A DNA stretch of 64,000 nucleotides from contig NC_054743.1 in NCBI RefSeq assembly GCF_018143015.1, positions 41,682,922-41,746,921 of the forward strand, given 5' to 3'. Shown here in pieces: positions 11,201 to 26,200 of the stretch (position 1 is the stretch's first letter; each line of letters starts with the position of its first letter). Position numbers and translations under genes: made by a program. The stretch is from Lytechinus variegatus (lineage: Eukaryota; Echinodermata; Echinoidea; Temnopleuroida; Toxopneustidae). The notes beneath the pieces are model-generated. The model saw only the letters and a list, made by a program, of their open reading frames with translations, ran no database searches and had not been told where the DNA came from.

Positions 11201-14200
11201 ACTTTCCTCCCTCTTTTTATCCATCCCTAAACCCCTCTTTTCCCTTTTCTGTCTCTCCGCCCTCTTATTTGTGGCCTGCAGACTGCATGAAATCCAAACT
11301 GACATTTGACATTTATATACAGTAGTTGGAAGCAGAGCTCACCAAATCTCATGAATTATTCATGAAGTATTCCATGGATCACCATGTCATGTGATACACC
11401 AGTGCATAGATTGAACGTTAACATTTAATTTGAGATTGTAGGAGGACAGAATGAGAGACGTGATTAGATGTATTATGCAGTTTATACCATGTACATGCAT
11501 GTACAGATAGCTAGGGATGAACAGGATTGTATTTCAATTTTCATCTGATTAACTGAAATCCAGGCCAGGACCAGGATGTTAAAGAATTAAGCTGTGAATT
11601 CAAATAGAAATGTAGAAAATTTGATAATACTACCAGCAGATCCAAAAGTAGGACTGTTTTTTCAAAGCTTTTTTTCTTATTTAGCTGTACTTTGTATAAA
11701 GCAGTTTTATTGCAGCTTCAAATATTTCAGTTTGCGTCTCTTGGAGCACGGACCCGTAGGTCCATGCTAAATAATGATCTGACTAGATTCGGTCATGTGA
11801 TCAAAAGGTCACAGGTCACAGATGTCACTTTATTATGCATGAAAATATCTTTTCCTTGCAATAACCATGTTTGAGGATCAACCTCAACAATTATCTTTGA
11901 TTGTCACATTAACTTGTAGGTTCAATTGAAAAATTATACATGTATGTACCAGTACATGCAAATAATGTAATGTTTTTTAAAATGTTTTTGTTAAGGGATG
12001 TTTTTACATTCTGCATTAAAGGGATGGATTGAATTGAGACAAAATCATAGTATATCTTGGTTCACAACTTTATACATTATATAATTTGTATGTATTTGCA
12101 TGAACACCTAAAGAGAATAATTTTTTTATCGAAGCTATCATATGCATATTCTGATCTTGCAAGAAGCTTTACAGTAATACATTTTGACAAGAATCCATAT
12201 AATTCATGAATGGTGAATAAATTGATAAAACCTAGCTTTCCATTTACATTACATGTGTGGACAAGGAAGAACTCTAATTTAGCCCGGAGTTGAATCTGTA
12301 CATTCAATGATGAGAAAGCCACCTAATCTTGATGGATAACGTTACTTTATCTCTATTCTCCCAGGTGAATGTCTCCAACATACACATTCGATATGAAGAT
12401 AACAGCACTTACCCTGGGAAGCCATTTGCATTTGGTGTTGCTCTGCACCGCATCTCAGCCCAGGTTAGTACCGGTAGTTCACAGAATCAGATTGTTGCTC
12501 ATTTGTTTGAGAAGTGTGAAGGATAATTTGTGATCTACATGTACATGTACATTTATCATAGGACAAGTCCAACCCCACCGGATACTTGATATGAATTAAA
12601 TGAGAAAAATCCATGAAGCCTAATACTGAAAATTTCATCAAAATCGGATTGAAATTAGAAAGTTATTACATTTTAAAGTTTTGCTTTTAATGATTTCACA
12701 AAACAGTATCCTGGTCGGTATGCAAATGAGACTGATGACATCATCCACTCACTAATTTTCTCCTCATTGTCGATGAAACAACAATTCCTCCCTGAACATG
12801 TGAAATTACCATTGTTTAATATGGTATGCTTCAGTCAAGTTGGTCCTAATTGTCAAAACTGTAAAAAACAAAATATTGCATGTATCAATTCAAACAAAAA
12901 AAAACAAAAGAAATACCGGTAGTGAGTGAAGGACATTATCATCTGTCTCATTAATGTCACTGAGTTGTGCATATCACTGTTTTGTGAAAAATATTAAAGC
13001 AAAACTTTAAAATGTCATAACTCTTTACATTGGATTTTGATGAAATTTTTAGCATTATGATTTTCTTTATTCATTCAAATCAACATTTTTTTCTGGGGTG
13101 GACTTGACAAATTGTGGTATTGAACATGTATTAAAATAGTGAAGTAAAATTTTTATTTTGGAAAACAGTTGGTTGTTAATGATTACAAGGTGATGATGGT
13201 GTTGGTGGTGGTGGTGGTGCTGCTGCTAATAATGATTATGATGATGATCAATGATGATGATGATATAGATGATGATGGTGATGATGATGGTGTTGATGAT
13301 GATGATGGTGATGATGATAATGGTGGTGTTGGTGGTGATGGTGAAGGTGGTGATGATGATAATGATGAAGATGATCACGCAAGTACATGTATCATGATTT
13401 TAATATCTGTAATACGGATATACTGCATTTAACTTTGATAGTTCAATGATGTTCTTTTAATGTGGTATATTCACACAAAGCCTAGTGTACACTGTAAAGC
13501 ACCAATTGCGAAAATAAACACTTTCATTAATGGATCTTTCAAAGTATATGCATATGTACACTTAGACTCAAGTGTTGTCGTACTAGTATTCTAATCCACC
13601 TTTATAATATATAAGTTAGTTCTTAACAATTATGTTTTTTAGCCTCTTAATTCATTTCATTGGATGATTAGAGCATTACATATATCAAACAGAAAAGGTC
13701 TGGGCAATGGACAGATCTGTATGCTGTGCTCTGAACAAATCTGTACATTGTTTATTAGAAGTTCTGTGGCTCAAGTCCTCATTAACAAGAAAATAAGCAT
13801 TCAAGTAGCACAGATGGGTTTTTTATTTACAGGTGGTTTTAAGAGATTAGGCACCCACATACACGTACATCCTGTAATACATGTAGCTGATACGTACTCT
13901 CTGAAGATATTTTTCATTACATCATAATAATCTTCATGACACTTTTACAGGATGTCAAAATTTATTCATTTCTTAAAATCATAAAGAAATGCATAAAGCT
14001 GTTTTAGCTTTTGCGACCTAGGGTAATTATGCTGCAATATATTCTGGAGTGCAAAATAACTTATTAGTGATGTGCCATATTAAAAGCAAGTTGTTATTAT
14101 TTTTATATTAGCTGTAATTGATTCTTTTGCATATTCTGCTGCAATTACATAATGAAAAAGTAATATAGTTTAAATGAAGAAAAATTATATTTGCAAAAGT

Positions 14201-17200
14201 ATTGAAATAGGAATGATTGAATCTTTGATAATAATATTGACGATGATGGTGGTGGTGATGGTGATAGTGATGATGGTGGTGGTTATGATGAGGATGAAGT
14301 CCAGAAGAATTTAAATTAAGTGTTATTGTAAAATAAAACTGCAGCTGTACATCAACATGTAATACATGAAACTCAATGAAAAATAATGGGTAATTGGGAT
14401 AGTTGGGGTTTACATGTACTGTACAGCAGTAGTATCTCTCCTTGAATTGAAATTACATGTTAACTGTATCACCTTAGCTTGAGGTCAGCTTACATATTAT
14501 GCAGTACCTGGGACCACAGGTCATAAATATTAAGACCTATTTCATGCATCACGAACACAATTCATTTGGTAATTTCTGCCCTGCCAATGGCATGAGGATT
14601 TTTGCTGGTACAGTTTACATTGACAAAAGGAAGCAAATGAATAACCAGAATTTAGGTTTTGATGGGTTTATTTGTTTCATATTGATTTATTCTTCCAAGC
14701 AAAATTTATATAAAAGTACTGTACATGTACCTGGTACAACATAGAAAATACATATGGCTGGTTATTAACAGTCCTGCTAATGCAATGGCAGCAGACGAAA
14801 AATACAATTTTCATTTACTTTAGGGGGCTACTTTTCTCACAACCTATATACTGCCTATATTTGTAACCTTGGAGAACCATCATTGTTGCAGTGAATGGGA
14901 GTTTTCAGTGGCTCTTTTTATTTTCCTGGGCTCTTTAAAATATTTCTATGGCAAAAATGGCCCAGAGCCCCTATGGTATGTAAGTTTCCTTTGATTGTCA
15001 TGATCTATGAAACTACATGTAACGGGCACATGCTGCTCTTTTTTTGTGTTGAAATCACCCATGTTATACTTTATTTCCTTTTTATTAATAATATTGCAGT
15101 ATGTGTGTTATCAATTCTTATGGACATACATGTACAATATCCAGCGGCACATGTACTTTTTATCTAGTGGTTTTATACTACATTGTAAAAGAGCAATGGC
15201 AGTGAATGTGCATGCTGATCTACATGTACATGTACATGAAAAATAAGGGCAGTATTTAAATCTGCCTTTCATGTTAAGTCAGATAATCATCAATTTAAAT
15301 AAATTGTAGGTCAAAGCAATTTTCAGACCATAAACATATAATACAAAGCATGTTTTCTTATTAACTTCTTCAAAACCAACTTGTACATGGAGTCAAACAA
15401 ATTTCCATGGTCCTTTTTTATAGGAGAGATTGTACTTTAATAGGCAAACTGCTTGTAGAATCATGTACACATATTGCATCATATTCATAAAATAAAAATC
15501 ACATGTTTTGGCCTGTGTCATTTACATCAAAATTAATAATGATACAAATATATCTTTATTTTTTGTGATTATTCAAGGGCACACTTTAATATTCATGACT
15601 GGTAATAAGAAAATATCCTTTGTAGGTCTTCTGTATGTCTCTAATTAATGAGAGTGCATGTGAAAATGTAAATTATTTTTTCTCTGTTAAATCATCTATA
15701 TTTCAGAATATTTTTCAATAATAATAAATGTATGCAGGCCTTGCATCTTTTTCATTTTATTCATAATGAATGAATGAATAGCCTTAAGCATTAAGAAGGT
15801 TTTACTTGATTATGTTCATGAAATCTATTTTGTGACTCATATTCCTTGACTTTCTTTTTAACAGACAACTGATGAAGAATGGGAATCAACTCAGCTGGAT
15901 GCTACAGCCATCATCATGAGAAAGGTAATCTAAAACTTTTAATGTACATGTAATGGTATGGTATTGTATTTTATGAATCGCAGTTTAACTGAATTGCACA
16001 TGGATATACAATATTAAAAATGTCTCGAAACAGTGTAATTATTTACATAATCAAAAAGTACACATATATCACAGACTGAATGCAATAAATATCATACTAC
16101 TGCGTATTCAACCATACATATTGTTTACAATAAAAGGGTAATGTAAAACACACCCATAATTAAAACAAAGAAGAGGAAGAAGAAAAAAAGAAGAGAAAAA
16201 AAGAAGAAGAAAAGAAGAGAAAAAAAGAAGAAGAGGAGGAAGAAAAGAAGGGAAGAAAAAGAAGGAGGAGAAAAGAAGATGGGGGAAGAAGAAGACAATG
16301 AAATAGAAAAAAGAGTTGAAGCAGAATAACAAGAAGATGAAAGATCACATAACATATTGGAAAATGAGAATACAGAGTACTGATATGTAAAAGGTAGAAT
16401 TTTGAATTTGTTATTATTATATTATTAAAAATTGATATATAATACTTCAACTTTGTATTGATTACTGAATTTTGTATTTATTGCACTGGTGTTTAATTGG
16501 CATTTCCTTTTGAACGATTTGTGGCAAATTATGATTAATCTATTCACTACTTTCAACGGACCCAACATTGTCATCGTATCAAAATTTTAAGTCTACGAGG
16601 TCTAATACATGTATCATTTTAAATTTGTATCTTTTTTTATATGTATATATATGTGAACCATTTGTAAACACATTTCTTTCAGCCATTGGCTGCCAAATGT
16701 GTATTGTTTTTGGAATTAATAAATAAACCATGAATATTAAATTTTATTAAAGTTTAATCTAGGAATAGTTTCTTACTCCAGAGAAAGGTAACCAGGGCCC
16801 TGTAATATGAAATTCAGGGATTGGTCATAAAGTTTTCAATTCAATTTGGTTTATTAGATATAAAACAGAATACAATGCTGTAGTCCGAAGACTAATTGTG
16901 CAAAGTTTACATTGAATATTATTTACATTTGAAGATTGTATATACACTTAAAAAAAGATATTCACATATAAAGGAGAAACAGTTGGTTGATTGAGTCATG
17001 CATAAGTGAGGTTTCAGTAGATAATAGTACGAGCATGGGATTCAAATAATTGTATATTGGGGGGGGGGGGGAAACTGTTTTAAACTTAAAATCGTACAAC
17101 AAAAAGGTCAGAAAAATAATTCAGATTTGATTTCTATTATGAACTTATGAAATAAAGATTTAGAATCAAGTTATTGCAACACAATTAATCATAGTTATAG

Positions 17201-20200
17201 AACATTTCTCATACTTTTAAGCTGTTGGAAAGACATCCCTAGAATACAAATTCATCCCAAAGCAAACTGAAACTAAAAGTTCAATTCATGTTTCTCATAC
17301 TTTCTAACCACCCTTGTAATACCCCTTTACAGGTATTGGAAGCCATTGGGTTTTCAGCCTATTGGAACACCTCAGTGCAACACCCAGTCTCTGGCTATGT
17401 CAGGAGTGGGCAGTGGAAGGATATCCTCAGAAGTTCCATCCTTAGTCATGAGATCAAAGGTCAACCATTTGACTTCAGTGAGTATTATGAAGCATCCACA
17501 CCAATGAAAACTTCTTTTTTTTATGTCATCACACCAATCAGAAAAACATTTTCAGTCAGCATGCCTTTAACTCTGTCAAAGTCAAAGAGTATTTGAGAGA
17601 AAAGAACACGGTTTTTATTTCGTAAAAATCTGAAAAATCACTTGATTAATGAAGTTTGATCATTAATATGAGTTTGGAAAAAAATCAAAGAAAGTTGTTT
17701 TAGTAGAGTAGATCATTGCACTTTGATCCTTTTGGGGGAACCATTCTCGACTAGCACTTGTGCTAACTTTTGGTTCTCCCTTTAAAAGTATTTCTTTTGG
17801 TACACCCATACCATTATTAATTTATGTTCATGCATACGATCGATTTTTATGGTGATTTGCTTGTCAGGTGAAACTGCATCAAGACAAACCACATGATGTT
17901 AATACTCCTTCTATTATATGCTGATATCACATGCGGTATCATATTATGTTTTTAACTAGTTTTATATTGAATATGCTTAATATGTTATGTTATAAATTGC
18001 ATTTATATGATTGATGTTATACAAACACATTCTTGTAAATATGTATTATACATATATTCATTCATGTAAATATGTTAATGTTGTTAATAAACTCAATTCA
18101 AGTCAAATCAGTCGGGATCCATGAAATATAGGAGGAGAAGAAATAGGGATATAAGATTCTGCAATGAACTATTGGTGAAATGGAGTTTAAGAATACCTTG
18201 AACTTTATGGCCCGAATTCACAAAGGTGGTTTTTAAAACCGACGGTTGAGTCCATGGTTTTTGCAGATTTCCTGTATAAATAATGCGTAATTACATGTAG
18301 GCGCGTTTCAGGCGCATGTATAAAAGATGCTGATGCGCACTTTTGTCACAGTGCACCAAATTGAAACCTGTTGCCGTGGTCATCCACGCTATTTTCTTCA
18401 TGAGTCCACTGGTTTTATTCATGAGTCCACTCTTCAAACAGTTGACTCATGAATAAAATTGCGAATCTAACCATGGTAACAGGCATCAATTTGGCACGTT
18501 TTGGCAAAAGCGCGCATCAGCATTGGACATTATTTATACACGCGCCCGATACGTGCTAAATTAAGCATAATTTATACAAGAAATCTACATAAACCATGGA
18601 CTCAATCGTCGGTTTTCAAAACCACCTTTGGGAATTCCGGCCAATGAGGTGGAGGTGACTGCAATCTCTAAACCAAAAATTCCATTGAAATCTGATATTG
18701 TCTTTTAAATAATGACAGAAATATGAAAAGCTGTTTTAAAATGAGTTTTATCCTGTATTGTATTTTTTCTATTCAGTATTTGTTTCAGTCATTGAAATTA
18801 ATCACACTTCATGATTTTAGATGTTTGAAAACTGGAGTACAAATGTATATTTCAAATATGTTATCATGTATGATGCCTATTGTCTATCATGATATTTAAA
18901 CTGTTTATTTTTATAGTTTTGAAATTTGATGGAAAGAAAATTGACATCATTTCTTTATCCTAGTCGTTGAACCAGTCACCACCACAGCCAGGCTGACCTT
19001 CGACAAGTCCGACCCTCCGACGGACTACACCAACCCTCAGGTCATGCTGGACATCCTCACGTCTGCCCTCACCATCTCGTTGTCACGGCAACAGTATCTC
19101 AACGTCATTGACCTCGCTCAGTCTATCCAGCTCCTGGCTGTCAACGAGAGATACAGGAAGAACCGGCCAGGTGTCGGGGTCCGAGGCAACGCAAAGAAAT
19201 GGTCAGTATCGGATCCTCTGGGTGCATATTCTTCTCATTTCCTCTTTCTCTTGTGTGGTCAGCTCTGATTTCATGCAGGATTTGTTTTTTTTATGTAGAT
19301 GGATCTTAGTACTTTATGTTTTTGTGTGTTTTATTTTCTAGTGCGGATACATTGTATGGTTGCTATTTATTCAGTATCCAACCAAAGTCAGAAAAATGCA
19401 AACGATACATTGTTTTTTTTTCATTTCAGGGCATCAAGTAGTCAACTTTCAAAACGGTACCTTTGATATAAAACAGAATTTAAAAAAAATTTCATATCTA
19501 AAAATCAAATTCGCTCTTTGACTTCCTTCCTATTAAAGTATCATCTGGGACCGTCTTACAAAGTGTTACGATTGATCCAATCAATCACAACTATGGAAAG
19601 CCAGCAACGTCAATATCTAATATACATGTTTCTTCAAAATATATTCTACTTTTGAGGTACATGTATATTCTTACATTAACTTTTTTTTACAATTGAGTAT
19701 ACTTCTCTTGGTTTTCAAAGGATATTGTGCAAATTTCGTAAAGAAAAAATTATGACACTGATGGATTTCCATAGAATTAGATAAATTGGATCAATTATAA
19801 CTCTTTGTAAGACAGGGCCCAGATGCCTTCTTGCTGATAAAATCACTTGTTAAACCTCACACACGGCCTAAGTATGACAGTTCAGCACTTGACCATGACA
19901 GAAACCATACAGGGAAAATAAGTCTGGAAAAGCTCACATTCTAAAAGCCTTTATACATGTAAAAGAAACTGAGTGTTGTTTATGTCACATATTGTCCAAG
20001 ATTCACTTGGCAGTAAATACATATGTCAAAAGAAAACTATAAATCTCTGCAACATTATAAAACTATATTCAAAGTCATCTTCACATGTTTGAGTACAGAA
20101 TCTTTCAATATATTAATACTTTCATGCAAGTTTACATACATGTATTTCCATATTCATATATTTACATGTATATATTCACATCTCACGATATGCACATTTA

Positions 20201-23200
20201 CAATTTATATTTTTTTCATATATTTTCATATCCACATATAATAATAATACATACATTTATGTGCTAATCACACCTAAACATCAAAATGATGTTCAACTTT
20301 TGAGAGAAAAATGACCAAGATCATATCGTATCAAAAGCCAAATATTGAATACATCAGCATTATTTAGAAATTGTAAAGAAAAAAATCTGGATTTTTTTAC
20401 ATTCAGCTGAACCAAATAATGTTACATATTTCTTTTGTAATAAAATCCATGTTCTTAGCTGAGATTTCAAACCCCTTTTGCCCTGTCTCGTGCATACAGT
20501 TCCTGTGCTGTTGCACAGTGCACACTCCAGTTGATGATTATGAATGAATGTCACATATTCCTTTTTAGCGCTGTCATCTCAGTTTTGATCTCCCTCTCCC
20601 TCTTATTCTAACAGATTCTAATACTATCTACCCCTCTTACATTACACCCTTTCTTATGATCCTCCTATGTTTCTAGGTATATGACCAACCATTGAAATGC
20701 ATACATGTATGTCTATCTCAAGTTTCTCTGGGCCCCGTCTTACAAAGAGTTATGATTGATCCGATCAATCTCAAGTAGATGAAAATCCATCAATGTTGTA
20801 ATAAGGAAACTTGCACAATGTCCTTTTGAAAACAAAGAGAAGCATACCGAATTGTCAAGAAAACAGTGAATGTAAGAATATACGTCACTTCTAAAAAATA
20901 CAAATATGTAATTTCAGATGTTGACGTTGTTGGCTTTGCATAGATGCGATTGATCAGATCAATCGCAACTCTATGTAATATGGGGTCCTGATTTGCATTT
21001 TCATTATTTATTTATGTTGCACAACTTCGATTTCTCTTAAAAATCAAAAGAAAACAATGCAAGCCCATCAATGATGAATATAGGCTTTTTTAACTCATTG
21101 GAGACTTGGCAAGCATAGATGGTTGTTAGGTTCAATGGAAAATGTGGTTTATAGTGTAATCAGCTACATGTAGTTGGGCTAAGAAGAAATCACCATAGAG
21201 GGACTGTGAGGCATCTTTACTATGTTTATAGATGTTGTGTGGTCTAGTGGTTAGAGCATTGGACTCATAATTGCAAGGTTGTGAGTTTGAATCCCCGCTC
21301 GGCAATTGTCTCCAGGCCCGACAGTAATATCTGTCGTCTATAAGGTCAGCCATATGACTGATTAATCTAGACGTAAAATGTTTACTCGGTGTATACTTTA
21401 CCAGCTTGGCGTTTACCAGCAAAAAGCTGTCCTGCCGAGTTCCTACGGGAATTACCATAATCAGAAACAGTATTTTCAATTCTAATTCCATACTCTTCAA
21501 CCCAATGTATCCTACATGTAGGTGGCACTATGCATACAAATCCATTTTGGAGGAGCACATCCGTCCCTGGTCTGCCCCCAGGATAGAAGCTCACCTCGAG
21601 GTCTACAACACCTACTGGCAGAAGTACAAACAGAAACTAGTCTTACAGGAAGCAAAACAGAGCACGGAGGCTCTGGACAGGAAGTTAAGGGGTCTGGAGG
21701 ATAGACTAGACTTGACTAACATCATCGCAGGCAGAGAAAGGGCCAAGACAGAGGCAAGATGTTTGATGTAAAAGCTGTGTTGAGCTTTATTTGTTAAATG
21801 TTCAGCTGTTGAACTATGCATCTAATGATACTTTTTTATATTCATGCCTGGGTAGATGATTTTTTTTAATTTCTTCTACTACCACTTGACAAAAAAAATT
21901 ACTATGACTAATAAAATAAAAGGAAAATGATTTGTACAAGGCTTGAAATAAACCTAATAAACCTTGGGCCATTTGATTAATGACTCATGATCGTGGTATC
22001 GTTGCCATTATGGTAATAACCATGGTAACAGGGCTAAGCAGCCAATCATATTCAAGGTTTCCATGGTAGTTAATGGCAAATGGCCCTCAACCTTAATGAA
22101 AGAGCCCCCTGATATCTGATGTAATTCAAGTATTTAATTAGCAGAAGCAGAAGGGACAGATGTGCCGCTATCGAACTGAAGGACTTTAATAGAAGAATCG
22201 GGCTGTACATGTAGTGTCACAAATATTTTAAGTATGACTTGAAGTTATGCTGAGGTGCCAATGTGCCGTGATGTAAATCTCATTAATCGATATGCAGTAG
22301 CATGCATCCCTGTGAATGATTTAATCAATGCAGTATGTACATATCACATGATTGTAAGAGTGAGTTTTTAGTCATACTTAAGTTTTTGTGATACATCCCT
22401 AATGGGTGTTTTATAAAGATGTTCGTATTTAACGTTAAGAGTGATTTTAAGAACAACTGGTGAACATTTCTTATATGCTAAGTAATCACCAATGAACATA
22501 TCATTTACCACAAGAAAGGATCATCAGTCGTTCTTAAAGTCGCTCTAAACTTTACGAACAGCTTTATGAAATGGCCTCCAGGGCTCTTGTCTACTTTACA
22601 CTATGCAATGAGATATGTGCTAGACCAAGCTCATCTGATATGTTGTCTTGAAAGAAATTAATAAATGTGTATGCTTCATTTTTTTTTTTACTGAAATTTT
22701 TCTCACTAATAGTTCATCAGGGAGAAACCGGAGAGAGACAAAGCAAGGAGGAAAAAGAAGGCGGAGGAAACCAACTGGTTTATGCGTCTCCTTGGTTACG
22801 GGGATGAAGATGATGAAGAGGAGGAAGATGATGATGATGAAGGTTGGTTTCATAGAATCATTCTGAGGGAAGGCATGAGAGTTAGAGTAAGAGAGTGAGA
22901 CAAAGAGAGACAGAGAGAAAAAGAAATAGTGGAAGAGAGAAAGAAAGAGAGAGAAACACACACCGTCTCTTAGGTTACGTGCATGAAGAGGAGGAAGAGG
23001 ATGATGATGAAGTTTGGTGTCAATGAATAATAGTACTTAGATAATGCATGAGAGTGAGAGTAAGAGAGAGAGAAAAAAAAGAAATAGATAGTGGAAGAGA
23101 GAAAGAAATAGTGATAGAGAGAGAAAAAGAGAGAGAGAGAGAAACACAACCATCTCCTAGGTTACATGATGAAGATGAAAAAGAGGATGATGATAATGAA

Positions 23201-26200
23201 GGTTGGTACAATAATGTATAATAGAGAGTTTTCGCACTGCTATGCATAAATCTTTCAACAACATGGACAATGTATTCTAAAATACACTTAATGACAATGA
23301 GCAACCAAGAAGTCTTTGTTGAAAATTGGTGATTCAAAACAGCAGTTTCTTCCTGGACTCTGGATAAACGACATCATTGCATTTTTTGGTCAGAACTGCT
23401 ATTCCGGTTCTCCAATTTTCGACAAAGACTGCCCAGTCATTCATTGTTATTTGACTGGCATTTTCGATACATTTAATGTGTTCTAGAATTCGTTCTGCGT
23501 GGCAGTGGGAAACTTGCTGCTAATACTGAAAGATTGAGTGAAACCATGGGATTAAAGAGTAAGAGAGAGAGAGAGAGGGGGGGAGAGAAAGCAACCAACT
23601 TATGAATTTCTTATTGTATGGTTTAGCATTCATTGAATTTGGGAAATGTACATGTACATGTATGTAATGTCGTGCTATTTTTATGCAAATTGATAATGTT
23701 TTGACTGATAGAAGTTAGACAGCATTTTATGTACTACTTTATTATTCTATTTCTACAGATTTATGGTCTAAGCTGACAGAGGAAGAGAAGGCCAAGGTGT
23801 ATGCTGGGATAGGATATGAAGAGTCAAGAGAGGGCAGCAGTGTGGATGCTAGCCCCATCCCTGTACAGGTAGGTAGTATAGCTCAAAGTTTCTCTCACGT
23901 ACATGTGTTTTTCTATTAGACTGAATCAGTTAATAATACAAAACCTACATTCTTTGTCCATGCAACAAGTTTTGAAAAGCACCTGGTAATTATCTGAATA
24001 AATGCACAGTATACATGTATATTATAAAATGCCCCCTTGAATGTGTTTTGTAGGGGATACATATGTCTTGTGTTTTATTCAGCAGCCTGTAACAAAAATG
24101 AGGCATACATTCACAATGATTCTTCAAACAAAATGAAAAATTAACATGTACAAATGTAGAGTCATGAAACATGTCAATTATCATTGGTACAGTCACTCTA
24201 TTCATTGATGAAAACAACAATAAAAGATTTATTCATTTGGTCTTCTCATATTTTAGTATGTAAGAACAAAAGTGAGCTTCCTGCTTGATCGGTGTACGGT
24301 ATCCTTGAAGAATCGGAATGGAACCATACTCAGAGGGTTGTTACAGAATGTACAGGCAGGAGTACAGCTTAGACCAGTCAACAATGCAGTCCAGTAAGTA
24401 ATTTCTGTGGAGCGTTGTGGCTCAGTGGATTAGTCTCTGGACTTTGAAACAGAGGGTCGTGGGTTCAAATCCCAGCCATGACGTAGTTTCCTTCAACAAG
24501 AAATTTATCCACATTGTGCTGCACTCGACCCAGGTGAGGTGAATGGGTACCTGGCATTAATTTATTCCTTGAAATGCAGAGCGCTGGAAGCTAGCTGCTT
24601 GAGCTACAGCCGGGGTAATAATATCCAAGTCCTTTGGAAGCGCATAGGGACATTATTCATAACGTGTTATACGCTATACAAGAACTGACTATTATCATTA
24701 TTCTGTTAATGAAGAGGGGGCTTACAGTTCAGTTCCATGACATTTGCTCCGGCGACAATTGCTCCGCTGCAAATTCCACACACTAATGGAAAGACCACTA
24801 TACCCTATCCTGAACCTAACCCGAAATCTATCATGAAACTATCATAAAACCCTATTGAAACCCTAGCCCTATATCTAAGACGATATAAAGGCCGGAGCAC
24901 ATGTCGTGTCACCTACAGTTCATCATGTGGTTAGTTTTGAAAAGACTGTTAGATGGTAGAGTGATAGAGATGAAACTTGATAGGTGAGACAGAGGAAAAA
25001 TGAGATTGAGAATTATCTTTCACGATAAAAGGTGAAGAACTGAAACAAGATTAAAGTCCTGAACCAGATTGTTGGCTTGGAGCAGAAGAGTACAGATGAG
25101 TGGTGATGAGTGAGATATGCTTTGGAGAGTAGAAGCGATGAGGAGTCTCAACATTTGACTGTCATATGCACCAACTGAGGGATAGCAAGTATTCAACCAC
25201 TTTTTAACATTACAACAAGTATTTTAATCTTGAAAGATCATCTTTGATTTTAGCCGTTTGGAATAAAATTGATAGGGAATACAATTTTGCACATATAAAC
25301 ATATTTCTCTTTCAAAGTTGTTTGTAACTCCTAAATGGCTGAAACACTTCTCATGCTTTTGTAAGTATTATGAATTATTTTTTCTATCAATATTCTTAAT
25401 TTTATCTGCATTTGATGGAATGAAACTCTCCATTGTAATATGTCACGATGTACTTTGGAACTCCATTCTTTCTCCAGTGTGATGCTGAGTACGGATGCCA
25501 TGCGGGTAGAGGGTGCCCTCCCCAACAGAGAGCTGGTGCCTCTGATCTCCTCAGAGAAGCTTCATCCAGACACCTCCATGACGTCTCAGGTCTTCAGTGT
25601 GGACTTTGAGACCTCCCCGTTGACAGTCCCTGCGGACATGGCTCTGGCCATCACCTCGGAACCCGTGGACGTGGTGTACAATCAGTATGCAGTCTCGGAG
25701 CTCATCGGCTTCCTCAAGGTTGATAGCTTGGATCTGTCGGGTCTCAAGTCCGCTGCTTACGCTGGTGTCCAGGAGCTGGCCAAGGCCTCCCAGAACAATC
25801 TTCTCTATGCAATACAACATCATAAAGTAAGTAATGCATTGATATTTCAGAAAGATTACTTATGATAATCCCATGCCTTAGGGCAGATATACCTCAACAT
25901 TATTATAACAGGTCAAGATACATCTCATTCTTTTTTTTTCATAGGTGGTGAAGGGGGAGGTATCTGAATTTAACCCCTCTTCCTAAAGGATTGTTATGTA
26001 TTCCAGTCCTTCACGTTTATAATTTCGTGGAGCTCAATAAATCGCTCTCCTTATTTTTTTGAGGAGCTCATATTGAGCTCCTCAGAATCGCTCTCCGTGA
26101 GGAGCTCAAATCAATTCATTACAATACATGTATGTTAAATTGTAGATTTTTCTTAACATTGAATATATGCAATAGCTGTGTTAGCTATTAATTAATCTGT

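Larger units (their letters stand above)
8271..12364. other. Intron 1: low-complexity and repeat DNA
   Basis: Contains a long CT-rich tract (8675-9140), a possible non-LTR 3' end (9446-9600), a GA-rich tract (10150-10320) and scattered TACATGTA. No exon-like segment was seen. Confidence 0.7.

Noticed and set aside
24416..24480. tRNA gene
   Set aside because: A and B boxes are present but the sequence continues into a SINE body and tail shared with other copies. The same applies at 21236, 38000, 42405 and 50185.
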